From positions 1-6,528 of the forward strand of contig JAUXGS010000052.1 of assembly GCA_030621945.1 (NCBI GenBank): DNA of 6,528 nucleotides, written 5' to 3'. Positions 6,436-6,528 of the stretch are shown in pieces. A model generated the notes under the pieces. It was not told where the DNA came from, did not search any database, and saw only the letters and a list, made by a program, of their open reading frames with translations. Each line of letters starts with the position of its first letter. Position 1 is the first letter of the stretch. The stretch comes from Methanosarcinales archaeon. Lineage in GTDB: Archaea > Halobacteriota > Syntropharchaeia > Alkanophagales > Methanospirareceae. The position numbers and the translations under genes were made by a program.

Positions 6436-6528
6436 TTATTCTTTTGCACAAATAAAAAATTTGCTTACCGGCACTATTTCTATTCTAACACCGTCTGCCT
6501 CAATACTCCTTTCATCTCCATGGCTAAC
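6436..6528 (-). CDS. 3' end of an unidentified gene upstream of carB (partial)
   Basis: One minus-strand frame stays open from the right edge for 30 codons and stops at TAA 6438-6436. The tail reads SHGDERSIEADGVRIEIV then PVSKFFICAKE. The pattern of alternating charged and hydrophobic residues ending in a hydrophobic strand, FFICAKE, looks like the last beta strand of a soluble alpha/beta enzyme, for example a SAM-dependent methyltransferase, but this is a weak guess. It does not resemble the end of CarA. The other two frames contain stops in this interval. It lies 43 bp upstream of carB on the same strand. The start and identity lie beyond the window. Confidence 0.5.
   Translation of the reverse strand, partial: VSHGDERSIEADGVRIEIVPVSKFFICAKE

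Noticed and set aside
1..6528. CRISPR array, tRNA or rRNA genes, insertion sequence ends
   Set aside because: No regularly spaced repeats, no cloverleaf or T-arm motif and no transposase-like protein were found on either strand by eye.

Overview
The window most probably comes from a euryarchaeon of the methanogen/ANME type, in a part of the genome where ordinary housekeeping genes sit among decayed gene debris. Four things point there: a Tan1-like THUMP protein, an AT-rich TATA-like element just upstream of a gene, a prokaryotic PMT-family mannosyltransferase, and a surface-protein domain with the motif pattern YPCxGTGGHTE ... WNGY ... DWHNI ... YNYTI.TGSYPQI, which I associate with surface proteins of methanogens and ANME archaea. 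The lineage is inferred from these traits; no rRNA or marker comparison was possible.

Layout, left to right. (1) Positions 1-332, plus strand: the C-terminal end of a secreted or surface protein cut by the window edge and interrupted by a -1 frameshift near base 90. (2) 333-462: a short intergenic stretch with a T-rich tract on the minus strand, a possible terminator for the next gene. (3) 463-990, minus strand: a THUMP-domain protein of the Tan1/THUMPD1 type, a presumed tRNA acetylation factor. (4) 1126-2841, minus strand: a multi-pass PMT-family (GT39) protein O-mannosyltransferase with a beta-rich, discoidin-like domain inserted between the first membrane helix and the catalytic Asp-Glu motif. 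(5) 2857-3200: no intact gene. It holds the PMT promoter region and, on the plus strand, the debris of an ABC-transporter ATPase of the LivG type. Its signature motif, Walker B/D-loop and C-terminus can still be read, but only across several frameshifts and a large internal deletion. A short reading frame that looks like the very start of an ArsA-type ATPase lies just upstream. (6) 3201-6392, minus strand: a complete, unsplit carB, the large subunit of carbamoyl-phosphate synthetase. (7) 6436-6528, minus strand: the last 30 codons of an unidentified gene running off the right edge, 43 bp upstream of carB.

How the genes relate: all three intact genes, and the tail at the right edge, lie on the minus strand, but gaps of 126 and about 360 bp and the TATA-like element before the PMT gene argue against one operon. 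CarB serves pyrimidine and arginine synthesis, the THUMP protein serves tRNA modification, and the PMT modifies exported proteins. Both plus-strand features are broken, one a surface protein and one a transporter ATPase. I see no CRISPR array, tRNA, rRNA, insertion sequence or new defence-like system. The most informative unexplained material is the gene debris at 2880-3200.
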